In this document: piece after piece, positions 1 to 7,577 of the stretch
Numbering within the stretch: position 1 is the first letter of the stretch
How the letters are laid out: every line of letters begins with the position of its first letter
Made by a program: the position numbers and the translations under genes
The notes under the pieces: generated by a model
What the model was told of the DNA's origin: nothing
What the model saw: the letters and a program-made list of their open reading frames with translations, nothing else
Database searches by the model: none
From: Bacteroidota bacterium
GTDB lineage: Bacteria; Bacteroidota; Bacteroidia; B-17B0; Aurantibacillaceae
Length of the DNA: 15,073 nt
Direction of reading: 5' to 3'
Assembly: GCA_023433205.1 (NCBI GenBank)
Contig: JAEZDS010000015.1
Span: 1-15,073 of the forward strand

Positions 1-1242
1 GGCCTTGGTTATGTAGGTTTGCCCATTGCACTTGCCTTCGCTAAAAAAATAAAAGTGATCGGATTCGACATCAATGCCGAAAGGGTAAACCTGATGAAGA
101 AAGGAGTGGATCCGAGCAACGAACTCAATAAATCTGATTTTGCCGGCGCCGATATTCAGTTCACCGATCAGCTGGAAGACCTTAAAAAGGCCAGTTTTTA
201 TATTGTGGCTGTTCCTACGCCCATTGATGAGCACAACCTTCCTGACCTGAGGCCGCTGCTTGCTGCGTCAGCAACCGTAGGAAAGGTGCTGAAAAAAGGT
301 GATTACGTTGTATTTGAATCAACGGTTTACCCGGGCTGCACCGAGGAGGATTGTATTCCGGTGCTGGAGCAGCACTCAGGTCTAAAATATGTAAAGGATT
401 TTAAAGTTGGCTACTCCCCCGAACGTATCAACCCGGGAGACAAAGAACACACCATCACAAAAATCCTGAAGGTGGTGAGCGGCTGTGATAAGGAAAGTCT
501 CGATATCATATCAAAGGTATATGAGATCATCGTTGAGCCAGGAACACACAAAGCCAGCAGCATTAAAGTGGCCGAAGCGGCGAAGATCATTGAGAATACG
601 CAGCGCGACGTAAACATAGCCCTGATGAACGAGCTTTCGATCATCTTCAATAAAATGGGCATTAATACTTATGAGGTACTTGCTGCGGCAGGCACCAAGT
701 GGAATTTCCTGAAATTCTCTCCCGGACTTGTTGGTGGTCATTGTATTGGCGTTGACCCTTATTACCTCACTCACAAAGCCGAATCAATGGGCTATCATGC
801 CCGCGTGATCAACAGCGGCAGGTACGTAAACGACAGCATGGGTTACTACGTAGCAAAAAACTGTGTAAAAAAGATCATTGCTGCCGGAAAAAACATCTCA
901 AAATCCAAAGTGCTGATTATGGGTGCCACATTTAAAGAAAATGTAAGCGACATAAGGAACAGCAAGGTGGCCGACATTGTAAAAGAATTGAGATCGTATG
1001 GTGTTAAGGTTGAGATCGTGGATCCTCATGCCGACAGCGCTGAACTTAAGCACGAATATGGTTTTGGTCTTAACAAACTTGGCAAGGGTTACGATGGCGT
1101 AATTATTGCGGTTAACCACAATGAATACAGCAACCTCAGCGAAAAATATTTTAAAGGGATCCTTTCAAAAAAAGGTGTGCTGGTTGATGTTAAGGGATTG
1201 TATAAAGGAAAAGTTAAGAGTTTGACTTACTGGAGTTTGTAA
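1..1242 (+). CDS. Nucleotide-sugar 6-dehydrogenase (UDP-N-acetylhexosamine dehydrogenase, TviB/WbpA-like), 5' end missing
   Basis: The enzyme oxidises C6 of a UDP-sugar to the uronic acid with two NAD+, in the cytoplasm, to supply acidic sugars for surface polysaccharide. The frame is open from base 1 and begins inside the Rossmann glycine motif GLGYVG, so roughly the first ten residues lie outside the window. The TTG at 19-21 lies inside this motif and is not the real start. Visible family motifs are VAVPTP, FESTVYPGCTEE, GYSPERINPGD, KVAEAAKIIENTQRDVN and GGHCIGVDPYYL. The Cys codon of the last motif (742-744) is the expected catalytic thiol. A C-terminal UDP-binding domain follows (GATFKENVSDIRNSK). 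413 codons remain, close to full family length, ending at TAA. GYSPERINPGD favours the N-acetylhexosamine branch (UDP-GlcNAc, ManNAc or GalNAc) over UDP-glucose, but the substrate cannot be fixed from sequence. It faces a T9SS gene tail-to-tail. Confidence 0.93.
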   Translation, partial: GLGYVGLPIALAFAKKIKVIGFDINAERVNLMKKGVDPSNELNKSDFAGADIQFTDQLEDLKKASFYIVAVPTPIDEHNLPDLRPLLAASATVGKVLKKGDYVVFESTVYPGCTEEDCIPVLEQHSGLKYVKDFKVGYSPERINPGDKEHTITKILKVVSGCDKESLDIISKVYEIIVEPGTHKASSIKVAEAAKIIENTQRDVNIALMNELSIIFNKMGINTYEVLAAAGTKWNFLKFSPGLVGGHCIGVDPYYLTHKAESMGYHARVINSGRYVNDSMGYYVAKNCVKKIIAAGKNISKSKVLIMGATFKENVSDIRNSKVADIVKELRSYGVKVEIVDPHADSAELKHEYGFGLNKLGKGYDGVIIAVNHNEYSNLSEKYFKGILSKKGVLVDVKGLYKGKVKSLTYWSL

Positions 1243-1336
1243 AAATACGTACTTCAGCCGATCAGCACGCTGCTCAAAATTTACAAAAAGTTTGTATTGC
1301 TGCAAATCATCAGGACTTCAGATGGGTGACTGCCAG
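1243..1336. other. Convergent intergenic spacer
   Basis: These 94 bases separate the 3' ends of the sugar dehydrogenase (+) and the first T9SS cargo gene (-). I see no convincing GC-rich hairpin with a T-run on either strand, so termination here is not explained by an obvious intrinsic terminator. Confidence 0.5.
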
Positions 1337-3034
1337 CTATTCCTTCACTATCTTTCTAAAGTACTTTCTGTTATCACCCTCAAGCTGAAGAAAGTATAGG
1401 CCCGCTGCCACCTCACTCAAGTCAAGACTGATTTCGTTAAGGAAGGACGAAGTTTGTAACACCGATCTTCCCTGAATGTCGAAAAGTTCTGATCTGGCAA
1501 TCTCTTGATTTGTCTTTATAAGTACTTTGTCAGTGCAAGGATTAGGGGAAACAGTAACTTCCAACTCCCCGTTCAATTCTGCCATGCCAGTCATGATTGG
1601 AAAAACCATGTTCTTTTTGAATACATCGTTTTGCGTGTTGGCATCAATTTTACCATTAGGGGCTGATGTCCAGAATCTGATACTGTCAATTTCTAACTCT
1701 GAAGTTTGTAATTCATTGGGCACATACCTGTACCAAAGAACATCGTAGCGTCCTGTGTTGAACGTTAGAGTTTTGCCTGGCAGCAAATACCCTGAATATT
1801 TTGCATGAAAATACGGCTTGTTACAATACTGAGGATAGCCTGAAGTCAGATCCGCATTTACATAAAAATTAAACACTGTGTCCGTTCCAAAATTTTTAAC
1901 TACAAATTGCATCTCGAAAGAAGCATCTATTTGCTTATAGGTCTCATACTTGTTTGCTTTCAGAAAACTGAAACTGTTCGAAAAATCTATCACACCGATA
2001 TCAGGACTATAATGCCAGTCATTAAGTTTGGGGAACGCTGTAACACCAAAATGCTTTGCAACCTCCCCATGCACCGTTTTCACTCCACCAAAATTGCTGA
2101 TAAAAGCCACCTCAGCTCCATTTACAACCAGATCGCCGGCAACACTTCCTCCCTCAGGCTTGCTGACGGCGTGAATCTGATTGAAATCTACATCCATTAC
2201 CAGATACTGGTGTTCTGCCCCAATCATGTAAATAGTATCATTTTGAATTTCTACATCAGCGGGAGTAAAACTGGCAGTGAATAAGGACACGAATGAGAGC
2301 GTAGAATCATACAAATGCAATGTACTTCCGCTCAGGCAAAGGAAATTCCCCGCATTTGTTTCAAGTATCTTCGAGGCTGGGGGCGCAGTCACTTCTGTAG
2401 TCACAAATCCTGATGATGATATTTTAACAAGCTTGTTATCACCATTATAAAGCGCCGAATACAAAAGTCTGTTGCCATCCAAATTTTTCCCGGCATAATA
2501 ATTGGAAATGGAAGGCGAATTGTCCTGATACTTCTGACCATTTTCATCAAAAAAATAGGCGCTGTCGCCATACGTAACAAAAAAGTGTCCATTGCTCCTC
2601 TCCACCACATTCAGTAAGGGAGACAGCGGATACACGCTTCCGGCAAAAAAAATTGACCTGAATAAAAGCGCTCCATTGGTATCAAACTTGGCAATAAATC
2701 TACGGTGCCACATATAGTCGCAGCCGTGGTCAATACCCACCGCCACGATCTTTTGATCGGAAGTTGAAATCGCCTGTTGATTTACCGCAAGGTTAAAACC
2801 CGTAAAAGGAATTGAAAACCGGAGTTTCCCTTTTTTGTCCCAGGAGTGAATTCTGGCTCTTTCTTCATAAGTACGGCCTTCACCGTTTGATACACAATAG
2901 TAATTTCCATGAATTGAAACCAGGCCCACACCAATATCATCTTTTATATGAAAATCCCAGTCAAAACGATTCTGGGCGCACGATGGTTCTATTGCAAAAA
3001 ACCAGCAAAAAGCTAAAATGATAAGTTTATTCAT
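1337..3034 (-). CDS. T9SS type A sorting domain protein (secreted, probable beta-propeller plus Ig-like domain)
   Basis: This is a 565-residue secreted protein of unknown specific role. An N-terminal signal peptide has a positive Lys3, a hydrophobic stretch at about 4-15 and a likely cleavage after SCA (residue 20). Residues about 22-340 carry repeated short strand motifs (for example SWDKKGKLRFS, AKFDTNGALLF, VKISSSGFV) resembling a beta-propeller or WD-like fold. Residues about 345-480 look like a CARDB/Ig-like module (FVVKNFGTDTVFNFYV, LLPGKTLTF). Residues 493-565 are a T9SS type A sorting domain: SPNPCTDKVLI, LFDIQGRSVL, LDLSEVAAGLYFLQL and the basic end KIVKE. The frame ends at TAG exactly where such domains normally end. 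The start follows the upstream T9SS gene's stop after 3 bases, so the pair is probably one transcript with coupled translation. A surface or extracellular location is inferred from the family; no enzymatic motif is visible. Confidence 0.85.
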   Translation of the reverse strand: MNKLIILAFCWFFAIEPSCAQNRFDWDFHIKDDIGVGLVSIHGNYYCVSNGEGRTYEERARIHSWDKKGKLRFSIPFTGFNLAVNQQAISTSDQKIVAVGIDHGCDYMWHRRFIAKFDTNGALLFRSIFFAGSVYPLSPLLNVVERSNGHFFVTYGDSAYFFDENGQKYQDNSPSISNYYAGKNLDGNRLLYSALYNGDNKLVKISSSGFVTTEVTAPPASKILETNAGNFLCLSGSTLHLYDSTLSFVSLFTASFTPADVEIQNDTIYMIGAEHQYLVMDVDFNQIHAVSKPEGGSVAGDLVVNGAEVAFISNFGGVKTVHGEVAKHFGVTAFPKLNDWHYSPDIGVIDFSNSFSFLKANKYETYKQIDASFEMQFVVKNFGTDTVFNFYVNADLTSGYPQYCNKPYFHAKYSGYLLPGKTLTFNTGRYDVLWYRYVPNELQTSELEIDSIRFWTSAPNGKIDANTQNDVFKKNMVFPIMTGMAELNGELEVTVSPNPCTDKVLIKTNQEIARSELFDIQGRSVLQTSSFLNEISLDLSEVAAGLYFLQLEGDNRKYFRKIVKE

Positions 3035-3037
3035 CCC

Positions 3038-4687
3038 TCAATTTTTTATTATTTTCCTTACAGTTGTTCCCTGCATTGTTTTTACTTTCAGCAGATAAAT
3101 ACCCTCTGCCAGATCGCTCAGGTCAATTGAGTGCAGATCGTTACTTTTTAGATGTAGAAGTTGTCCCTGGAGCGAAAGGACTTCTAAAGCGGTGAGAGGG
3201 TATTCACTTTCAATATGTAGTTCGTTCTGAACTGGGTTGGGAGCCAGTATCACTGTGACTGCTTCAATACTTTTCTTTTTTATACTAGTCACTATAAAAC
3301 AACTACTATTATCTGTCTGATTATTGTCAATTTCAGAGTTTGGAACAGTTAGATGAAAACACAATTCCTTTCCCAGAGAGCCTTCATTCAGCGGGATAAA
3401 ATCATCGGGAACCAGCCACTGTGTCTGACCTGCAGGAATTGACAGGTTAGTAAATTTGTACTGGTAGAAGTAAGAGCCGCATATTCTCGGACGCAATAAA
3501 CAGTTTAATGCCAGACTGGTTAATAAGGGGCCGTTGTTTCTGACCTGTATTGCAGGACGCAAAGAGGTCTGGATGTAGTGTCCGTTAAGAGTATCTGTTC
3601 GTATTGAATCCTGAACAGCCGCCAAAAGCTCCACATCCGCTGAACAATTAAAATTACCTCTACGTGGACCAATATTAAAAGAGGCGAAAAACTGATCATA
3701 GTTAGTGTAAGAAGGTACTTTATATGAATGTCCGTCAGATGCAATTATTACTCCTGAATTGTGCAGGAAGATTCGCTTGGGGATGAGTGATGGTGTAGTT
3801 ATTGAAGAGCTATACAATTCCTGGAAGGAGGGGTTTAGAAGCATCTTATACTTCGGTGGTTCGGACGAAGATTTAGTAAGTGCGAAAATCGTATCGCCTT
3901 CGTTTACATAATCAATAACATCAGAGAGCCCGGTATCATCTATCTGACTCAAATTTGCACTGATCCTGTATATTTTTCCCCCTGACCGGCCCCATTGTTG
4001 TGAACCCACCTTTTTTAAATCGTCAAGAAGAACCGGAGTATTAACCGTAAGTATTAAATTACCTGACTTACTTAACAAACTGATCTGGGATTGCATTTGT
4101 GCAGTGGAGTGTGAAACAAGCACATTGCCACTTGCCATTTCAGCAGCATCGTGTACATAGCGCATTGAATAAGAGGTGTCTTTAATGGTCACAAAATTTT
4201 TGTTCAGTATCTCTAAACTATCTCTTTCGAAGAGCAGCATATAATTAGAATCAGCAAGAAGTACCAGTTTGCAAAAATTTTTGTGGTACTCCCTGGTAGA
4301 AATTGTGTCAAGATCTTTATCCAGGTCTAACAGAAAATGTTTTTGTACCGGCGGAAAATAATCACAGAGCACTTCACGGGCAGCAATAACCAGGTTGTTA
4401 TTTTTCCCCACCAGCGCATCTAACACGAAGTTCTTCAATTCTCTTCGCTCAATTAAGGAGCCGGCACTGTTATATTTATACAACACAGACTCACGACCAT
4501 TGCGCCCCTGATTCACCGTAAAAAAATAAAATTCCTGGCCAATCGTAAGAACCTTATAAACTTTTTCATCGTTGTCGTGCACAGCCCTGTTAAAGTGACT
4601 CTGACCTTCGGTTTTACTTGCAATTGCCAGCAAAACCCCAAAAACAAATAATTTAAAGGCTGGAGCGGGAATAAAGAGGTAACTCAT
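3038..4687 (-). CDS. T9SS type A sorting domain protein, paralogue of the downstream gene
   Basis: This 549-residue secreted protein is the first gene of a two-gene unit. The signal peptide has Lys12, a hydrophobic core at about 13-24 and likely cleavage near TEG/Q (residue 28). The middle has strand-rich repeats such as LYKYNSAGSLIER and ISLLSKSGNLILTV, suggesting a beta-propeller-like region. Residues about 340-470 form an Ig/CARDB-like module (IQVRNNGPLLTSLAL, SIPAGQTQWLV). Residues 479-549 are the sorting domain: APNPVQNELHI, VLSLQGQLLHL, IDLSDLAEGIYLLKV and the end RKIIKN. Weak but co-linear similarity to the next gene (a Cys followed by a YF-rich strand, a P-A/G-K/Q-T turn, a late IDxNxQxD segment) suggests an old tandem duplication. 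It would be exported by Sec and then T9SS to the surface or medium. No catalytic motif is recognisable. Confidence 0.83.
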   Translation of the reverse strand: MSYLFIPAPAFKLFVFGVLLAIASKTEGQSHFNRAVHDNDEKVYKVLTIGQEFYFFTVNQGRNGRESVLYKYNSAGSLIERRELKNFVLDALVGKNNNLVIAAREVLCDYFPPVQKHFLLDLDKDLDTISTREYHKNFCKLVLLADSNYMLLFERDSLEILNKNFVTIKDTSYSMRYVHDAAEMASGNVLVSHSTAQMQSQISLLSKSGNLILTVNTPVLLDDLKKVGSQQWGRSGGKIYRISANLSQIDDTGLSDVIDYVNEGDTIFALTKSSSEPPKYKMLLNPSFQELYSSSITTPSLIPKRIFLHNSGVIIASDGHSYKVPSYTNYDQFFASFNIGPRRGNFNCSADVELLAAVQDSIRTDTLNGHYIQTSLRPAIQVRNNGPLLTSLALNCLLRPRICGSYFYQYKFTNLSIPAGQTQWLVPDDFIPLNEGSLGKELCFHLTVPNSEIDNNQTDNSSCFIVTSIKKKSIEAVTVILAPNPVQNELHIESEYPLTALEVLSLQGQLLHLKSNDLHSIDLSDLAEGIYLLKVKTMQGTTVRKIIKN

Positions 4688-4890
4688 GGGCGTTCTGATT
4701 TTGGGTCAACTAAATTGCCGGTGTATCATGATAAAGATACAAAAACCCGGGAATTTCTTTAAGCTGATGATAAATGAGCCTTTTGCGGTCGAAAACAAAC
4801 AAGCGCGGGGCAGATCTATTTTTGGCTTTTTTCAGAAGAAAAAGCGGTGAATTTCCCTTAACTTTAAGGTTTTTCGGCTAGTAAATAATT
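4688..4890. other. Divergent intergenic region between the T9SS pair and rfbB
   Basis: These 203 bases should hold promoters for both directions. On the minus strand TATCTTTA (4732-4739) and on the plus strand TAACTTTA (4859-4866) resemble the Bacteroidota -7 element TAnnTTTG with one mismatch each. Neither has a clear TTTG/TTG about 19 bases upstream, so both are weak. A 10-base palindrome, TATCATGATA (4724-4733), is present. No gene is seen. Confidence 0.35.
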
Positions 4891-5943
4891 ATGAAAATCC
4901 TCATCACCGGCGGTGCCGGCTTTATTGGTTCGCACGTGGTGCGGCTGTTTGTGAACAAGTATCCGCAGTACACCATCCATAACCTCGACAAACTTACTTA
5001 TGCCGGGAACCTGGCAAACCTTAGCGACATTGAAGACAAACAAAACTACAGGTTTATAAAAGGTGATATAGTTGATGCCATGTTCATTAACGCCCTTTTT
5101 GACCGTGAACAATATAATGCCGTGATTCACCTGGCCGCTGAAAGTCATGTTGACCGCAGCATTACCAATCCGCTAGAATTTGTGATGACCAATGTAATTG
5201 GCACAGTTAATCTTTTAAACGCGGCCAAATCGCTCTTTAAAAAAGAGAACAGCAGCTTCAGCAAATTCTACCACGTAAGCACCGACGAAGTATATGGCGC
5301 ACTGGGCGATGAAGGCATGTTTACTGAAGAAACCGCTTACGACCCTCACAGCCCCTACTCTGCTTCAAAAGCCAGCAGCGATCATTTTGTGCGGGCCTAC
5401 CACGACACCTATGGTTTGCCGGTGGTGATCTCCAACTGCAGCAACAATTATGGCCCTAACCATTTCCCTGAAAAACTGATCCCCCTTTGCCTCAACAACA
5501 TTAAAAACAACAAACCTCTGCCTATTTACGGCAAGGGCGAAAATGTTCGCGACTGGTTGTATGTGGTTGATCACGCCAGAGCCATTGACACTATTTTTCA
5601 CCACGCAAAAAATGGCAGCACATATAATGTTGGGGGGCACAATGAATGGAAGAACATTGATGTGATACGGCTGCTTTGCAGGATCATGGACAAAAAACTG
5701 AAGCGTGAAGAGGGCAGCAGTGAAAAACTCATCACCTTTGTAAAAGACCGTGCCGGGCACGACCTGCGTTATGCCATTGATGCAGGCAAATTAAAAAACG
5801 ACCTGGGATGGGTGCCCTCTGTAACTTTTGAGGAAGGTCTGGATAAAACTGTTGACTGGTATCTCAACAATGAAGAGTGGTTAAACGATGTTACTTCGGG
5901 CCATTATTCTAAGTATTACGAGGAGCAGTACGAAAAGCGCTGA
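4891..5943 (+). CDS. rfbB: dTDP-glucose 4,6-dehydratase
   Basis: The enzyme converts dTDP-D-glucose to dTDP-4-keto-6-deoxy-D-glucose, the second step towards dTDP-L-rhamnose and other deoxysugars used in O-antigen and glycans. It is a cytosolic, extended-SDR enzyme of 350 residues, the usual length. NAD-binding GGAGFIGS is at 7-14 and LAAESHVDRS at 81-90. The active-site triplet Thr-Asp-Glu is at 131-133 (STDEVYG), and catalytic Tyr156 and Lys160 are in YSASK. NCSNNYGP lies at 182-189, followed by a substrate-binding C-terminal part with GENVRDWLYVVDHARA. The ATG at 4891 starts directly at the family's usual MKILITGGAGFIG. It stands alone on this strand here: rfbA, rfbC and rfbD are not in the window. 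Its TGA stop lies only 9 bases from the TAA that closes the full aspartate kinase frame on the other strand. Confidence 0.96.
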   Translation: MKILITGGAGFIGSHVVRLFVNKYPQYTIHNLDKLTYAGNLANLSDIEDKQNYRFIKGDIVDAMFINALFDREQYNAVIHLAAESHVDRSITNPLEFVMTNVIGTVNLLNAAKSLFKKENSSFSKFYHVSTDEVYGALGDEGMFTEETAYDPHSPYSASKASSDHFVRAYHDTYGLPVVISNCSNNYGPNHFPEKLIPLCLNNIKNNKPLPIYGKGENVRDWLYVVDHARAIDTIFHHAKNGSTYNVGGHNEWKNIDVIRLLCRIMDKKLKREEGSSEKLITFVKDRAGHDLRYAIDAGKLKNDLGWVPSVTFEEGLDKTVDWYLNNEEWLNDVTSGHYSKYYEEQYEKR

Positions 5944-5952
5944 CAGCCGGTC

Positions 5953-6096
5953 TTAAAAAGCAAGCTCATCAGCTTTCACAACAAGCTGCACTGTAGTACG
6001 GCTGCGCTGTTCAATAAGTACCTCCCTGCCACCGAAAAGCCTCTCCATCTTTTCCTGTTCATAATTGCGGATAGAAAGCAACTTTATACCGCTATT
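5953..6096 (-). pseudogene. C-terminal ACT segment of aspartate kinase, in frame beyond the TAG
   Basis: Reading the kinase frame past the TAG gives 47 residues, among them NSGIKLLSIRNYEQ, RLFGGREVLIEQ and RSRTTVQLVVKADELAF, then TAA. This is what aspartate kinases of the phylum carry after a VLYN-type junction, where the amber sits at the Tyr position (a TAT or TAC codon would need one base change). No frameshift or second stop is present, so the segment is intact apart from that codon. It may be an inactive tail after a recent nonsense change, or may be translated by read-through. Confidence 0.8.
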
Positions 6097-6099
6097 CTA
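6097..6099 (-). other. In-frame amber codon in aspartate kinase
   Basis: On the minus strand the codons read GTG CTG TAG AAT AGC GGT. The flanking residues KVL and NSGIKLL are continuous in the family, usually joined by Tyr. The position therefore marks a nonsense mutation, a base-call error or a recoded codon. TAG serves as an ordinary stop in topA, miaB and the first T9SS gene of this window. Confidence 0.85.
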
Positions 6100-7230
6100 C
6101 AGCACTTTGAACTCTGATTTCAGTTCCTCCATCAGAGGCAAGGTTTTCTGAACCTCATCGTCGGCACAAACACTGAAACTAAGCGCTGAATTCTGCATCA
6201 TGTTTATGCGCACATGGTGTCGCGAAAAAAGACCAAAGATTGTACTGAGATTCTCCTCAGCGATAAAACTGAAGTCTTTAGGCATGATAGAGATCAGGAT
6301 CTGACGGTCTTTTAAAATATAACTGGGAACAGCGGTCCGGTACCCGCTGTCGCGCACCACGGTTCCCTTTTCACCCGGATGCAGAAAAGACCTTACATAA
6401 AGCGGGATGTTTTTGTTTTGCAGGGGTTTTATTGTTTTAGGGTGGATCACCGATGCGCCATAATAGGTAAGTTCAATAGCGTCGTGGTAACTCAGTTCAT
6501 CGATCCTGGTGGTCTCTGAAAAGATCTTGGGATCGGCATTTAATACGCCAGGTACATCTTTCCAGATCGTAACCTGTTCTGCATTTACAAAATACGCCAG
6601 CAAAGCCGCAGTGTAATCGCTGCCTTCACGGCCGAGTGTAGTGGTGAAATTCTCTGAAGTACCTCCTATAAAGCCCTGGGTAAGTACAAGATCGCCTGTT
6701 GAAAGAAGAGGAAGCAATCTTGCATTTACCAAGTTCTGACTTAGTTCATAATCAACCTTTCCTTCACGATAGGTATTATCGGTCTGGATCACATCGCGCG
6801 CGTCGAGCCAGGTATTTTTTAACCCTACCAGATCCAGATAAGCAGAGACGATCTTAGTACTCAAAATTTCTCCCTGCGAAACCAGCTGATCATAAACCTG
6901 ATCGTAACTGTAGGCGGGTGGTTCTTCTGTGCCCCACACCAGTTCCACAAAAACATTTTCCAGCTCGGTAAATACAGGATGACACTGGTCCTCAAACAGC
7001 AATTCGGCAATATCAAAATGAAATGTTTTTAATGACTCAATGATCTTTGCCACATCTCCTTTACCAAAAAAATAAGCCTTAACCAGTTCTTCAAGAAGGT
7101 TGGTGATCTTTCCCATAGCAGAGATCACCACTATGGTTTTTTTTCCTTTTTCCGAAGCCAGGATACGGGCTACATTTTTTACAGATTCAGCATCTTTTAC
7201 CGAAGCGCCACCAAACTTAAAGACCTGCAT
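6097..7230 (-). CDS. lysC: Aspartate kinase, monofunctional, frame stopped early by an in-frame TAG
   Basis: The enzyme phosphorylates L-aspartate with ATP, the first committed step to lysine, threonine, methionine and diaminopimelate. The amino-acid kinase domain fills residues 1-290: KFGGAS at 5-10, SQGEILST at 118-125, GREGSDYTA at 200-208 and YYGASVIHPKT at 256-266. The regulatory ACT region starts near residue 310 (ISIMPKDFSFIAEENLS, MMQNSALSFSVCADD). The protein as read stops after residue 377 at TAG (6097-6099), in the middle of the ACT region. The same frame then continues for 47 more residues with typical family sequence to a TAA at 5953-5955. The full product would be about 425 residues counting the amber position, near normal family length. 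The kinase domain itself is complete; loss of the C-terminal ACT part would be expected to disturb feedback control or folding. The start ATG gives the usual family N-terminus and is well supported. Confidence 0.9.
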   Translation of the reverse strand: MQVFKFGGASVKDAESVKNVARILASEKGKKTIVVISAMGKITNLLEELVKAYFFGKGDVAKIIESLKTFHFDIAELLFEDQCHPVFTELENVFVELVWGTEEPPAYSYDQVYDQLVSQGEILSTKIVSAYLDLVGLKNTWLDARDVIQTDNTYREGKVDYELSQNLVNARLLPLLSTGDLVLTQGFIGGTSENFTTTLGREGSDYTAALLAYFVNAEQVTIWKDVPGVLNADPKIFSETTRIDELSYHDAIELTYYGASVIHPKTIKPLQNKNIPLYVRSFLHPGEKGTVVRDSGYRTAVPSYILKDRQILISIMPKDFSFIAEENLSTIFGLFSRHHVRINMMQNSALSFSVCADDEVQKTLPLMEELKSEFKVL

Positions 7231-7244
7231 AAATAAATTTTGTC

Positions 7245-7252
7245 TAAAGTTA
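7245..7252 (-). promoter_or_regulatory. Candidate -7 element for aspartate kinase
   Basis: The minus strand reads TAACTTTA, a 7/8 match to the Bacteroidota -7 consensus TAnnTTTG, ending 14 bases before the start codon. It abuts and slightly overlaps the 33-bp terminator repeat. No clear -33 TTTG is visible, so support is weak. Confidence 0.3.
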
Positions 7253-7282
7253 TAAAACTAAAAAACCACCCTGAGGTGGTTT
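7250..7282 (-). terminator. Intrinsic terminator, copy 1 of a 33-bp repeat
   Basis: The hairpin AAACCACC-TCAG-GGTGGTTT (minus-strand sense) has an 8-bp stem and a 4-base loop, followed by a T-rich run (TTTTTTAGTTTTATA). It works best on the minus strand and lies 20 bases upstream of the aspartate kinase start. It would block transcripts coming from the right. It is base-for-base identical to 7578-7610. Confidence 0.7.
7250..7282. repeat. 33-bp direct repeat, copy 1
   Basis: Identical over 33 bases to 7578-7610. The copies lie in the same orientation with 295 bases between them. The repeat consists of the terminator hairpin plus its T-run and a few bases beyond. Confidence 0.9.
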
Positions 7283-7577
7283 AGTGAAAGTTCTTACTAT
7301 TAATCCATACTTTCGGTGGCAACACAATACTACTTTTTCAGGTGCTCTTTGCCATACTGTAACTGCAATTGTGCCTTCTTAATTTGAGCGAAGCTCAATT
7401 TTCTTTGTGGCGTCTCGTAATACCCTATACCACAATCTCCGCCTATAACATTGTGCCTTTGTGCCCTTGTGGTTTTTCTACATAAGTTCTGACAAACGAG
7501 TTCAGCGAACGGTATAAGTCCTTTAATCCGGAATTTTTTACCACAAAGGCAAAGTCCAATACCCTTAGCGCCTGTAT
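7283..7577. other. Non-coding spacer with repeat-like sequence between two identical terminators
   Basis: No gene with a start codon is seen here. A stretch at about 7451-7476 has short G/T-rich words (TTGTGCC, TTTGTGCCC, TTGTGG), and its complement appears at 7540-7554. The best inverted match is TGCCTTTGTG (7454-7463) against 7542-7551. This style of short CACAAAG-type word is common in dispersed intergenic repeats. A small hairpin TTGAGC-GAA-GCTCAA lies at 7384-7398. On the minus strand one frame is open from about 7617 to a TAG at 7330-7332 (95 codons) but lacks any early ATG, GTG or TTG. Its last residues, QIKKAQLQLQYGKEHLKK, look protein-like, so it may be the remnant of a gene. I do not recognise the family. 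Confidence 0.45.

Noticed and set aside
19..21. TTG as the start of the sugar dehydrogenase
   Set aside because: The frame is open to base 1 and the six codons before it encode the NAD-binding GLGYVG, so the true start lies outside the window.
4724..4733. The palindrome TATCATGATA as an operator
   Set aside because: Ten bases of AT-rich palindrome are expected by chance in such a region and no second copy is seen near either promoter.
6097..6099. Genome-wide reassignment of TAG to an amino acid
   Set aside because: topA (14939-14941), miaB (10721-10723) and the first T9SS gene (1337-1339) all end at TAG exactly where their families end, so TAG works as a stop here. Only local read-through or mutation fits the kinase.
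7283..7577. A tmRNA, 6S RNA or riboswitch in the spacer before aspartate kinase
   Set aside because: I saw none of the expected signatures, such as a tag-peptide frame, a tRNA-like end or a long closed bubble, and the segment is separated from the kinase by a terminator with no leader structure I can recognise.
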